In this document: piece by piece, positions 37,158 to 48,481 of the stretch
How the letters are laid out: every line of letters begins with the position of its first letter
How positions within the stretch are numbered: the stretch's first letter is position 1
Source: Castor canadensis
Taxonomy: Eukaryota > Chordata > Mammalia > Rodentia > Castoridae
DNA length: 64,000 nucleotides
Assembly (NCBI RefSeq): GCF_047511655.1
Contig: NC_133392.1
Coordinates: 96,465,042 to 96,529,041 of the forward strand
Direction: 5' to 3'
Notes under the pieces: generated by a model
Databases searched by the model: none
What the model was told of the DNA's origin: nothing
What the model saw: only the letters and a program-made list of their open reading frames with translations
Program-made: the position numbers and the translations under genes

Positions 37158-37422
37158 ACCATCGTTCCTTGGTATCATTGAATGACTGCTTCTAGGACCC
37201 CTTCTCCCTCAGATATTAAAATCCATGGATGCTGAAGTCCCTTATTTAAAATAGTATAGTATTTGCATGTCCTCTTGTATATTTTAAATCATCTCCAAAT
37301 TACTTATAACACATTACACAATGTAAATACTATGTAAATAGTTGTATTGTTTAGACAATAATGAGAAGAAAACTCATTATACCTATTCAGTACAAACATT
37401 TTATTGAATGTGAATGTGCAAT
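37158..37422 (-). mobile_element. MER2-like Tigger (Tc1/mariner) DNA transposon relic inside an old L1
   Basis: GTTCCTTGGTATC, CAGATATTAAAATCCATGGA, CTGAAGTCCCTTATTTAAAA, TAGTATTTGCATG, TTTTAAATCATCTCCAAATT and TATGTAAATAGTTGT follow the MER2 non-autonomous Tigger sequence from memory, in its reverse orientation. It carries no transposase frame. The far terminal inverted repeat is not recognisable, so the right end is decayed. Confidence 0.75.
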
Positions 37423-37790
37423 TGGCCATGTTATTAATTATAGTAACCATGCTGTGAATTAGATCTCCAAAATTTGTTTATCCTCCAACAATTAAACATT
37501 GTATCCTTTGACCAATATATCCCCAATACTTGTACTTCCAGCCCCTGGAAACCTCCATTCTACTCTATTTCTATGATTTTGGATTTTTTAGATTCCACAT
37601 ATAAGTGACATCATGAAATATTTTCTCTCATATTTGATTTATTCCACTTAATATAATGTTCTTGTTCATTAATGTCACAAATAAAAGAATTTACTTCTTA
37701 CTTATAACTGAATTATATTCCATTGTTTCTGTATATAACATTCTTTATCGGCCATCTATTGACAGATAGTTAAATAAATTCCATATTCCA
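37423..37790 (-). mobile_element. Old LINE-1 3' end, right part
   Basis: TGGCCATGTTATTAATTATAG, TTGTACTTCCAGCCCCTGGA and ATTCCACATATAAGTGACAT are L1M-type antisense 3'-region blocks continuing the fragment at 36950-37157. Confidence 0.7.
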
Positions 37791-38899
37791 ATCTTCATAT
37801 CTGAAAGAGTGATGCACCTTATCTCACAGAGTTATCCTAAGATATATGTTAATGTTTACCCACCAAATGCTTTAAAGTGTCTGGTGTATAACAAATATTT
37901 ACTACGTAGTAGTTGTTATTGTGAATACTGCTATATGTGCAATTTTGTATCATTTTGTACTTTAAAATTATACCATTATAATCCTCACTGTCATTGAAAA
38001 GAGTTTATAATATCATGTAAAACAGTATTTGCAATTACTCAGTATTTAGGGCCACGTCTAAGGATGAGGGCATGTTGACAGCATTACGCCTCATGTTAGC
38101 ATTTTAAAATATATGTATAGTTTATTTAGATAGAGTCTGGAGTAAATTACATAATTGTTACGAAATGACAATTTACTTATTAATCTATACAACTGGACAG
38201 ATCTATGCAAATAAATTTAAATAGGAATGATGTATTGTTTTATTGCACATCTTTGTTAAGAACATTGTTTACTTCAAAAACATTTCAAATGGATGGAATA
38301 TGAAAAAACCAACATTAAAACTGACATAGATTAGATCTGCATCAAAGCTTCCATCTATCAGTGGTAAGACTGAAGAAAAGGACAAACCAAGAAAATGTTA
38401 TTTGTAACAAAATCACAATACATAGCTTCCATCAATAAAAAAGTTTGCAGTCAAAAATTTTCTAACATATTATTTTAAAAGACCTCAAGGTTATCAACTC
38501 AGAGATGTATTATTTAAGCATGAAGGATTTAAAGAATTTGCAGTTGCCTTATAATTTGTCTGTCCCATTCTTCTGACTAATACAAAGTCAAAAAGAGCTC
38601 TCCAGCAGCAGGGATTAATCCAAGTAAAAACATTGTTATGATTTAACATGATAATGTTTACACTTTGTTTAAGATAGCAGTTCTCAAAAATGATCCACTA
38701 TTATTCTGCTTTAAATTTTCAGTTATATTGTTTTTATCAATGAACATGCTTCATTGTGTTTATTTGTATCTGATGAAAGCACATATTAACAATTTCCCAT
38801 ATCTTATTATATAATTACAATTTGTTGTGATTAAAGTCTATCATGAGTTAATTTTAACAATTAAAAATTATTTTTAAATAAAACAGTAACATTGATACA
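37791..38899. other. Intergenic DNA, nothing recognised
   Basis: Very AT-rich, with no element or gene I can name. Confidence 0.6.
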
Positions 38900-39265
38900 G
38901 CATTTTGATATTAGCCGCAAACAACACAAAACAAAAAGCAATATACACATTCACTATTTCTAATCTTGTATTATAGAACAGTGACTAACTGTGGCATATT
39001 TTCCTCAATTATTTCCTTTCTGTTGAGTTTTGAAAAGTTGTTTCTAATATGTGAATACTATAATTAAATACAGTATTTATATAATTAAATATGGTATTTA
39101 TATAGCTATAAATACTTTGGCACAAAAACCTGTCAAAATCTGGTTTTATGTGTTTTAGTTTTGTAGGATATATGTGAAAAATGATAACTACTGAGTCAAA
39201 GGTAAAGATGTTTTTAAAGCTATGGATAAACACTGACAAATCGCCCTCTAAATCAGCTTGGATGT
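38900..39265 (-). mobile_element. Possible old LINE-1 relic, antisense
   Basis: TGGCATATTTTCCTCAATTA and AGGATATATGTGAAAAATGA ... ACTGAGTCAAAGGTAAAGAT resemble the antisense ORF2 3' region of old L1s. Weak. Confidence 0.3.
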
Positions 39266-39659
39266 TTTTGTTTGTTTATTTAGTTAATTAACTAATAACT
39301 GCAGAGAATTTGCACTGGTAGGTATTCTTAGGCATTGTTGCTGTAGCTATCACCACAGGACAGATTTGCACAATGGGCAACAGTGAGTAAGCACAGCATA
39401 AGACAAAAACTTAAATATTCATAGCAGATAATATGGAGATTTTTCATATAAGAAACGGAGTTTCTTGTATGTCCCTTTGGGGCATTCTAGTTATTCATAA
39501 GTACAATGCTAAGGCAAGACCATGGTCAAGGTCAAAAAGGACACGGAGAACAAACAGATAAGCAATCACAAATCACACAGCAAAGGTGTCCTGTGACTAA
39601 TGTATGTTCACAATGAGAAAAATACTAGCTTATTCTCATTCTATTCTTTATTTATTTAC

Positions 39660-39945
39660 TTTTTGTGGTACTGGGGTTATCAGGGCCTTGCACTTGCTAA
39701 GCAAGTAGTCTAAAGCCACACTCTTGTCCTTTTCTGCTTATCTTTTGTTTTTCAGATAGGGTCTTGCACTTTTTCCTTGGTCAGCTTTGTACCGTCATCC
39801 TTGTACCATTGCTTTCTGAGTAATTGGGTTTACAGTTATGTACCACCATGCCTATCTTATTTGTTGGGATGAGGTCTTACTAAGGTTTTGCCTTGGGTAT
39901 CCTCAAACTGTGACCCTGCTGTCTCCATCTCCTAAGTAGTCAACT
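39660..39945 (-). mobile_element. Composite SINE (ID plus 7SL-type unit), antisense, diverged
   Basis: TGGTACTGGGGTTATCAGGGC, CTTGCTAAGCAAGTAGTC, GATAGGGTCTTGCAC, GTACCACCATGCC and CATCTCCTAAGTAG follow the same inverted ID-7SL order as the copies at 23868 and 61290. Confidence 0.7.
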
Positions 39946-40916
39946 TCTTAATAGATGATAATATTGATACTCCATTTTATTTGTAACTAAAAAAGTACTT
40001 TAAATTTTCTTAATTTTTTTCTATGAAATTTATTTTTCAATGAGTCTTACCAACATTAATACTTTTCTAAGGTTATATGGCCGTAAAATGTGTTGTGCAA
40101 AATAAATTTTGGTGTGTGTCAAAAGATTTAGTGCATATGATTAATAAAAACTATTAAGAAACTACATGTAAAGATTGAAATACTCTTCTTACTCTCACTG
40201 AAAGAAAACCACCAATGTCTGTAAGCTAACTTATCTGACAACTACATTTGAGAGGAAACCAGAACTGGCCGTTTTATAGTAAACCCCTTAGTTCTAAGTA
40301 TTTCACTTAAGATGTCAACTACTCAGAGACCAGAAGACTTTATCAATAAACCACATTTGCTTCACTCAAAGCCCAGGATTTTGTTACAAAATCACCATGT
40401 GATTGTTATAAATTAATAAAGATTCTCAGTATCATTTATAGCACTTAATGCTTTCTTTATATTACTTCGATAAATACTATCTTACTTTTTAATGACTGTC
40501 TTCACAATCTATAAAAGCCACCATGTCGACTCTGAAAACATTTCAGTAACCTTTTGAGCAAAATCCTTATGGATTTCTTTGAAAACTTGAAGGTTTGTCA
40601 TTATTTTTAATAGACAAAGTAGAGCCCACAGGAAGAAGACATGAACAGTTTAAGTCAATTGTATTGGGCCACACTGAGGTAGCTTCACATTGTGTTTATA
40701 TTTTAATTAGGGACAATCATTTTAATTTAATTTACAAATTAGAGAACTGATTATAAACTCAAAATATGCAATGAGTTTGTATATTCAATGATGTAACATT
40801 AAATTATCTCACAATAAATATTGAGAAAATGCTTGTTTTAATTTTGTCAATAAATAAGTTAAAAAAGAAATATAAATATAAAGACTATAACTTTGGGTGT
40901 TTTGTGGTACTTCTTT
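39946..40916. other. Intergenic DNA, nothing recognised
   Basis: AT-rich, no hallmarks. Confidence 0.6.
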
Positions 40917-41130
40917 TTACAATTTGTTTTATTATTATTATTGTTATGCTGGGGGTACATTATGACATTTATAAAAGTTATTACTATATATCATAGTTGA
41001 ATTCACCCTATCCATTATTCCTCTTTATCCCCTTTCCCCTCATTCCTGGAATAGTTTCAACAAGTCTCATTTTTCCAGTTATATACATGTGCTACTTATA
41101 TGTGAGAAGATACAGTTTCAAAAAGATATT
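40917..41130 (-). mobile_element. LINE-1 3' UTR tail of the older subfamily, antisense
   Basis: The + strand reads TTTTATTATTATTATTG, then GGGGGTACATTATGACATTT, then CATTCCTGGAATAGTTTC. The last is the reverse complement of the GAAACTATTCCAGGAATTG block in the element at 15250-16073. It runs into a TA/CA-rich microsatellite at about 41136, so its 5' limit is unclear. Confidence 0.7.
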
Positions 41131-41135
41131 TTTGT

Positions 41136-41290
41136 TTCTCAAGAACTATATATATACACATATACATCTGATGCACACACATTTGCGTGTGTTTGAACTA
41201 TATGCGTACACATGTATATTTAATATACACATATATGTATATACACTGTATACATATACATACATATGTGTTTGTCTGTGTGTGTTGTGT
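41136..41290. repeat. TA/CA/TG-rich compound microsatellite
   Basis: Alternating purine-pyrimidine runs (TATATACACATATACAT...TGTGTTTGTCTGTGTGTG). Confidence 0.85.
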
Positions 41291-42317
41291 ATTTAATTTT
41301 CTCAGTAGCAGTTCTGGGCTAGGGGGTTGTCTTGTCTTATCCCAATGTTATTACTTCCCTTTTGAGACTGACTTTCTTTGCTGAGTCTCATAGTTGATTG
41401 CTAGAAACCAAGAACCAAGTGCAGGACCAGCATAGTTTTAATTAGTCTCATGAACCAGGATCCTTGCAAACTGCTATAGTAACAATGCCTGTGTCCAACC
41501 CTATCCTTATCTCTAGTGCTCCCAAATCTAAACCACTGATAGTTGTGAAATCGTTATCAGTTGGGCTTAGGTTTATTTGCACTTAAGAGTCAATCCCACC
41601 ATATCAATGGCTCCAACAAGATAGGAGGTAATTTTTCTTGCGTTAAAGAACACTGGGAGTAACTCCTTCTGCCAGTTTTGGGAGATTTCATTGGCTAAAC
41701 AACCCTCAGGGATGCTAATGCAATATCACGAGACTGTGGTTCTTTTTCCTAATTCAATATGACTGCTGGAGTTTCATTTTTACCACTGTGTCATAAGAAG
41801 CAGAATGGAAGAAATGAGGAGAGAAAACATCTATTTTAAGGTTTCTAAAGGTGAAATCCAAAGCTTGTATTTATATCTTGATCAGTCTCAGTGATCTCAG
41901 CTGCAAGGTAGACAAGGATATTCAAGCTTTATTTTAGGAGGCCAAGTTCACAGCAGAGCACTGTTACTAAGAAAACAGAAATGATATGTATTTAGGAAAT
42001 AATTTCTGCCGTAATCTCACAACAGATTTTATTCTTTACACCAGTGTCATCAATCATTTTTTGCATTATAATTTTGGACGTATGCTTGGCTCTAACATCA
42101 CTGAAGTCCAGAACATGTATTGTCAACTTTTATGGCATAAAGAACAGGACTGCCCAAAAATTACCTGGGGACTTGTTCTGGGTGCCCATTAACACAGAGG
42201 CAGCTTCCTCTACCATATCAACCACACATGGAAAGAGTTACTGCCTCCTAAAGGCCCAACCTTCCTTCCTATTAGGCAGTGAGGACTGAAAGTTACATTA
42301 CTTGTATCCCAGATATC
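41291..42317. other. Intergenic DNA, nothing recognised
   Basis: Slightly less AT-rich than average. Short overlapping frames at 41986-42289 are ordinary chance frames. Confidence 0.55.
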
Positions 42318-42328
42318 TACAAGTTTCT
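42318..42328. repeat. Target-site duplication, left copy (L1 42329-48470)
   Basis: TACAAGTTTCT, identical to 48471-48481 at the other end of the L1. Confidence 0.9.
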
Positions 42329-42823
42329 TTTTTTTTATTGTTTTATTATTAATATGTACATACAAGGTTTGAGTCATTTCTGCCCCCTGCCCCCACACTC
42401 TCCCTTACCACCCACTCTGCCTTCTCCCTCTCCGCCCCAACCCCTCAATACGAAGCAGAAACTATTTTGCCCTTATTTCTAATTTTGTTGTAGAGAGGGT
42501 ATAAACAATAACAGGAAGGAACAAGGGTTTCAGCTGGTTGAGATAAGGATAGCTATACAGGGAGTTGACTCACATTAATTTTCTGTGCGTGTGTGTTACC
42601 TTCTAGGTTAATTCTTTTTGATCTAACCTTTTCTCTAGTTCCTGGTCCCCTTTTCCTATTGGCCTCAGTTGCTTTTAAGGTATCTGCATTAGTTTCTCTG
42701 CCTTAAGGGCAACAAATGCTAGCTAATTCTTTAGGTGTCTTACCTATCCTCACCCCTCCCTTGTGTGCTCTCGCTTTTGTCATGTGCTCAAAGTCCAATC
42801 CCATTGTTGTGTTTGCCCTTGAT
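42329..42823 (-). mobile_element. LINE-1 3' UTR with G-rich tract (young subfamily)
   Basis: The + strand shows a T-run, then TATTATTAATATGTACATACAAGG, then a C-rich block at about 42380-42450 (G-rich on the element's strand), then sequence shared nearly verbatim with the copies at 24437, 32173 and 63178 and, in sense, at 5487 and 61971. A G-rich, quadruplex-prone tract is a recurring feature of mammalian L1 3' UTRs. Confidence 0.85.
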
Positions 42824-45800
42824 CTAATGTCCACATATGAGGGAGAACATACGATTTTTGGTCTTTTGGGCCAGGCTAACCTCACTCAGAATGATGTTCT
42901 CCAATTCCATCCATTTACCAGCAAATGATAACATTTCATTCTTCTTCATGGCTTCATAAAATTCCATTCTGTATAGATACCACATTTTCTTAATCCATTT
43001 GTCAGTGGTGGGGCATCTTGGCTATTTCATAACTTGGCTATTGTGAATAGTGCCACAATAAACATGGGTGTGTAGGTGCCTCTGGAGTAACCTGTGTCAC
43101 AGTCTTTTGGGTATATCCCCAAGAGTGGTATCACTAGATCAAATGGTAGATCAATGTTTAGATTTTTAAGTAGCCTCCAAATTTTTTTCCAGAGTGATTG
43201 TACTACTTTACATCCCCACCAACAGTGTAAGAGGATTCCTTTTTCCCCGCATCCTCGCCAACACCTATTGTTCATGGTGTTGCTAGTGATGGCTATTCTA
43301 ACAGGGGTGAGGTGGAATCTTAGTGTGGTTTTAATTTGCATTTCCTTTATTGCTAGAGATGGGGAGCATTTTTTCATGTGTTTTTTGGCCATTTGAATTT
43401 CTTCTTTTGAGAAAGTTCTGTTTAGTTCACTTGCCCATTTCTTTATTGGTTCATTAGTTTTGGGAGATTTACTTTTTTAAGTTCCCTATATATTCTGGTT
43501 ATCAGTCCTTTGTCTGATGTATAGCTGGCAAATATTTTCTCCCACTCTGTGGGTGTTCTCTTCAGTTTAGAGACCATTGCTTTTGATGAACAGAAGCTTT
43601 TTAGTTTTATGAGGTCCCATTTATCTATGCTATCTCTTAGTCGCTGTGCTGCTGGGGTTTCATTGAGAAAGTTCTTACCCATACCTACTAACTCCAGAGT
43701 ATTTCCTACTCTTTCCTGTATCAACTTTAGAGTTTATGGTATGATGTTAAGATCCTTGATCCATTTTGAGTTAATCTTGGTATAGGGTGATATACATGGA
43801 TCTAGTTTCAGTTTTTTGCAGACTGCTAACCAGTTTTCCCAGCAGTTTTTGTTGAAGAGGCTGCTATTTCTCCATCGTGTATTTTTAGCTCCTTTGTCAA
43901 AGACAAGTTGGTTATGGTTGTGTGGCTTCATATCTGGGCCTTCTATTCTGTTCCACTGGTCTTCATATCTGTTTTTATGCCAGTACCATGCTGTTTTTAT
44001 TGTTATTGCTTTGTAATACAGTTTGAAGTCAGGTATCGTGATACCTCCAGCATTGTTCTTTTGACTGAGTATTGCCTTGGCTATTCATGGCCTCCTGTGT
44101 TTCCATATAAATTTCACAGTAGATTTTTCAATCTCTTTAATGAATGTCATTGGAATTTTGATGGGAATTGCATTAAACATGTAGATTACTTTTGGGAGTA
44201 TTGACATTTTTACTATGTTGATTCTACCAATCCATGAGCATGGGAGATCTCTCCACTTTCTATAGTCTTCCTCAATCTCTTTCTTCAGAAGTGTATAGTT
44301 TTCCTTGTAGAGGTCTTTCACATCTTTTGTTAGGTTTACACCTAGTTATTTGATTTTTTTTTTGAGGCTATTGTAAATGGAATTGTTTTCATACATTCTT
44401 TTTCAGTTTGTTCATTGTTAGTATATAGAAATGCTAATGATTTTTCTATGTTGATTTTATATCCTGCTACCTTGCTATAGCTATTGATGGTGTCTAGAAG
44501 CTTCTGAGTTGAGTTTTTTGGGTCTTTAAGGTATAGGATCATGTTGTCTGCAAATAGGGATATTTTGACAGTTTCTTTACATATTTGTATTCCTTTTATT
44601 CCTTCTTCTTGCCTAATTGCTCTGGCTAGGAATTCCAGTACTATGTTGAATAGGAGTGGAGATAGTGGGCATCCTTGTCTCGTTCCTGATTTTAGAGGGA
44701 ATGGTTTCAGTTTTTCTCCGTTAAGTATAATGCTGGCTGTAGGTTTGTCACATATAGGTTTTATAATGTTGAGGTACTTTCCTTCTATTCCTAGTTTTCT
44801 TAGAGCTTTTATCATGAAATGGTGTTGGATCTTATCAAAGGCTTTTTCTGCATCTATTGAGATGATCAAGTGGTTTTTGTCTTTGCTTCTGTTAATGTGG
44901 TTAATTACATTTATTGATTTTCATATGTTGAACCACCCCTGCATCCCTGGGATGAAGCCTACTTGATCGTGGTGAATAATCTTTTTGATGTGTTGTTGAA
45001 TTCGGTTTGCCATGATTTTGTTGAGGATTTTTGCATCAATGTTCATTAAGGAGTTTGGCCTATAGCTTTTTGGAGGTGTCTTTGCCTGGTTTTGGGATAA
45101 GTGTAATACTGGCTTCATAAAATGTGTTTGGCAGTTTTCCTTCCCTTTCTATTTCATGGAACAATTTAAGGAGGGTTGGTATCAGTTCTTCTTTAAAGGC
45201 CTGATAGAATTCAGCAGAGAATCCATCAGGTCTTGGACTTTTCTTTTTGGGGAGACTCTTGATTGCTGCTTCAATTTCATTTTGTGTTATGGATCTATTC
45301 AGGTGATTAATTTCCTCTTGGTTCAGTTTTGAATGATCATATGTATCTGGAAATCTGTCCATTTCTTTAAGATTTTCAACTTTATTTGAATATAGGTTCT
45401 CAAAGTAGTCTCTGATGATTTCCTGGACTTCCATGGTGTTTGTTGTTATCTCCCATTTTGTATTCCTGATTCTACTAATTTGGGTTTTTTCTCTCCTCAT
45501 TTTAGTCATGTTTGCCAGGGGTCTATTGATCTTGTTTATTTTTTCAAAGAACTAACTTTTTGTTTCATTAATTCTTTGTATGGTTTTTTTGGTTTCTATT
45601 TCGTTGATTTCAGCTCTTATTTTTATTATTTCTCTCCTTCTATTTGTTTTGGGATTTGCTTGTTCTTGTTTTTCTAGGAGTTTGAGATGTATCATTAGGT
45701 CATTGATTTGGGATCTTTCAGTCTTTTTAATATATGCTCTCATGGCTATAAACTTTCCTTTCAGGACTGCCTTAGCTGTGTCCCATAGGTTCCGGTAGGT

Positions 45801-46189
45801 TGTGTTTTCATTTTCATTGACTTCCATGAACTTTTTAATTTCCTCTTTTATTTCATCAATGATCCATTCTTCATTAAGTAATGAGTTATTTAGTTTCCAT
45901 CTGTTTGCATGTTTTTGTCTTTATTTTTGTTGTTGAGTTGTACTTTTACTGCATTGTGATCAGATAGTATGCATGGTATAATTTCTATTTTCTTATATTT
46001 GCTGAGACTTGCTTTGTGCCCTAGGATATGATCTATTTTGGAGAAGGTTCCATGGGCTGCTGAGAAGAATGTATATTGTGTAGAAGTTGGATGAAATGTT
46101 CTGTAGACATCTACTAGGTCCATTTCATCTATTGTATATTTTAGATCTTGGATTTCTTTATTGATTTTTTGTTTGGATGACCTATCCAT
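42824..46189 (-). pseudogene. LINE-1 ORF2 remnant (endonuclease C-part, reverse transcriptase, Cys-rich end)
   Basis: ORF2p makes the nick and reverse-transcribes L1 RNA. Here it begins mid-endonuclease (LDRSSKQKINKEIQDL region) and keeps the SDHNAVK end of that domain. A frameshift follows at about 45890 and a TAG at 45552-45554. The RT fingers ([10 protein letters not shown], 45060-45509) end in a frameshift near 45070-45110, a stop lies at 44921-44923, and the RT palm is in 44342-44869. The polymerase motif reads FADN at 44543-44554, where L1 normally has FADD, so a catalytic aspartate is replaced. More shifts lie near 44340, 44085, 43930 and 43730. The Cys-rich segment (CWRGCGEKG...HCWWGC) is at about 43200-43260. 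The usual stop is at 42824-42826. It is a decayed, non-coding relic. Confidence 0.9.
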
Positions 46190-46977
46190 TGATGATATTG
46201 ATCTGGTCTGTTTGGTGTCCTGGAGGCCTCTTGCATCTGTATGGGAATATCTTTCTCTAGATTTGGGAAATTTTCCGTTATTATTTTGTTGAATATATTA
46301 TGCATTCCCTTCGCTTGCACCTCTTCTCCTTCTTTGATGCCCATGATTCTCAAGTTTGGTCTTTTGATGGAGTTGGTGAGTTCCTGCATTTTCTTTTCAC
46401 AGGTCTTGAGTTTTTTAATTAATAGTTCTTTGGTTTTTCCTTTAATTACCATTTCATCTTCAAGTTCTGAGATTCTGTCTTCTGTTTGCTCTATTCTGCT
46501 GGATTGGCCTTCCGTTTTGTTTTGCAGTTCTGTTTTGTTCTTTATTCTGAGGTTTTCCATATCCTGGGTGGTTTCCTCTTTAATGTTGTCTATTTTTGTC
46601 CTGAGTTCATTTATCTGTTTATTCATCATGTTCTCTGTTTCACTTTGGTGTTTATACAATACTTCTATGGTTTCCTTTATTTCTTCTTTTGCTTTTTCAA
46701 ATTCTCTATTTTTGTTGTCTTGGAATTTCTTGAGTGTCTCCTGTACATTTTGGTTGACCCTATCCAGTATCATCTCTATAAAATTCTCATTGAGTACCTG
46801 TAGTATGTCTTCTTTTAAATTATTCTTGTGGGCTTCATTGGGTCCTTTGGCATAGTTTATCTTCATTTTGTTGGAGTCTGGATATGAGTATCTGTTTTCT
46901 TCATTCCCCTCTGGTTCCTGTATTAATTTTTTGCTGTGGGGAAACTGGTTTCCCTGTTTTTTCTGTCTTCCCGTCAT
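46141..46977 (-). pseudogene. LINE-1 ORF1 (RNA-binding coiled-coil protein), C-terminally truncated
   Basis: The open frame has 278 codons starting at 46977. ORF1p is a trimeric RNA-binding chaperone that coats L1 RNA. Residues about 50-190 are rich in Lys/Glu/Asn with heptad-like spacing (coiled coil). Near residue 208 comes the RRM start with RPNLRIMGIKEGEE, a hallmark of mammalian ORF1p, and it proceeds to EASRTPNRPDQ. It then breaks into unrelated residues (YHQWIGHPNKK) and a stop. That tail is ORF2 sequence read out of frame, so the rest of the RRM and the whole C-terminal domain are missing. Up to the break the frame is undamaged. A stable functional trimer with RNA binding is unlikely. 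Confidence 0.9.
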
Positions 46978-48470
46978 TGTCTTTGGTGTTGTTACTGTCC
47001 CTGTATGTGTGCAATTAAGTATTTTCTAGCTTGTAATAATAACAGTGGTAATATTTAGAATGCAGGGGTGAGTGGAGATGGAAAGCAAGAAGTTAAAGAA
47101 AAGGGAAAAACAAATAAACAGACAAGAAGGAGAAAACAGAAGAAGGAACCAGACAAGAAAGTTTCAAAGATATAAACAGGGAGCTTTAGTGTACTAATGG
47201 ACAGTAAGCTGAACAGGCATTAGAGAGACAGAGAGAGAATTGAAAATAAAAAATAAAAAAAAGATAAGAATAAAAATTAAAAATAAGTAAATGAAAGTAA
47301 TGCCTGTATATAAAAATAAAATAAAATGAAAAATAGAAAATTTTTAAAAAACCCAAAATACCAATAAACCAAAAAAACCTCCAAGTTCAAATGCAATGAA
47401 GTTTCAGTCTTAATAATTTGGGTGTTTGTCTCAGTCTCCAATCCTGGAGATGGTGCCTCAGATGTTGTTCTGTAGTTGTCTCATCAAAGGGGATGCATAA
47501 AGTAGGACAAAACTACACACACACAAAAAAAAAACCCCACCAAGTGTCCCAAGTTCAAATGCAATACAGTTTCAGTAAGTTTTTCTGCTTGTAGGTATAA
47601 TTTGGTTGTTCTCTCATCAAGGGTAGGGAGAAAAGAAAGAGTCTGGAGACAGTTCTGAGAATGGTATCTACGGCTGTGGCTTGCCTGCCCACTGCTGTCA
47701 GCCTACTGTTGCTGGAGGCGTTATTTATGCAGATCTCTGGGGTGAGCTTAGCACTCTCCTGGCCCTGCAGGCTTTGTTTACTCAGAGCTCTCCTGTGTGT
47801 GAGCCTCTGCTACAAGCTTTCCCCTTTCCAAGCACACTGGGGAAGGTGACACTGCACCCACTTTCTCAGTCCTGCATGTTTATTTATAGTTCATGTGGGA
47901 AGTGGGTCTTCCCCCCTCTCCTGTGGAGTTTTCCTCCCTCTGCCACTCTCACAAGCTTTCCCACTCCTGGTTGCTAGGCGTGCGCCCCCACTCCTGCTGG
48001 AGCCTTTCCTGCCCACCCGGCTTGTTTATTTACAGTTCTGGGAAGGATTCCCTTCTCCCAATCTTCGGCACTCAGTGCGCCCCACCCTCTTTCCCGCTTG
48101 TCTTTATTGTTCTTGTTGCTTATTAGTCAGTTTCTCTTTTTTCCCCAGGTGGAGGTCAGTCTGTCCAGGAGGCTATGCTGCTCTTGCCCAGGGTTGTCTG
48201 TGGGAGTACCGCGGTACCGCGAAGCTCACCTTGTCCACATCTTCCCAAGCCATCTGGGCGCGGGAGACTGGTGGCCCGGGGGCCCTCCTTGTTTCTCCAT
48301 TTAACATGAAGTGGAGATTCTCTGCGCTGGCTGGAGGTGTGGAGAAGTCAAAGTTTTGCCTCTTCTCAGTGATTTTGCCTGCAAAGTGTGTCTCCAGCAT
48401 CTCTCCAAAATTTCACTATAGGCGGCTCACTTTCTGCTTCCTCCCTCTAGCCGCCATCTTGGAATCCCCT
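46978..48470 (-). promoter_or_regulatory. LINE-1 5' UTR / internal promoter
   Basis: The outer half (about 47650-48470) is GC-rich with scattered CpGs, unlike the surrounding DNA, as expected of an L1 internal promoter. The inner half (about 46990-47400) is strongly A-rich on the + strand. A YY1-like site (CCGCCATCTTGG on +) is at 48451-48462, right at the element's 5' end, where it sets the transcription start in primate L1. Several frames are open across 47661-48497, but they have no L1 protein similarity and I treat them as non-coding. Confidence 0.75.
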
Positions 48471-48481
48471 TACAAGTTTCT
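48471..48481. repeat. Target-site duplication, right copy (L1 42329-48470)
   Basis: TACAAGTTTCT, directly after the L1's GGGGATT 5' end (as read on the minus strand). Confidence 0.9.

Larger units (their letters stand above)
42329..48470 (-). mobile_element. Near-full-length LINE-1, antisense, 5' UTR to poly(A), internally deleted and inactive
   Basis: The 6,142-base element is flanked by an 11-bp direct repeat, TACAAGTTTCT, at 42318-42328 and 48471-48481, a clean target-site duplication. On the minus strand it begins GGGGATTCCAAGATGGCGGC, with the YY1-type CAAGATGGCGG start seen in many mammalian L1 promoters. It then has a GC-rich 5' UTR (46978-48470), ORF1 (46141-46977), ORF2 remnants (42824-46189) and a 3' UTR with a G-rich tract, ending in a T-run (A-tail on its own strand). 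Intact ends and duplication argue for one full-length insertion event. ORF1 loses its C-terminal region and ORF2 its first about 140-150 residues in one internal deletion near 46190-46210. ORF2 also carries several frameshifts and stops, so it is not autonomous. Confidence 0.93.

Noticed and set aside
42703..42885. 60-codon frame ending the 42-kb L1 as a separate gene
   Set aside because: It is the alternative frame over the ORF2 stop and 3' UTR, shared with the copy at 63550.
46241..46855. 204-codon Ser/Phe/Leu-rich + strand frame
   Set aside because: It is the antisense shadow of L1 ORF1's coiled-coil codons. Other + strand frames between 43094 and 45800 are likewise shadows of ORF2.
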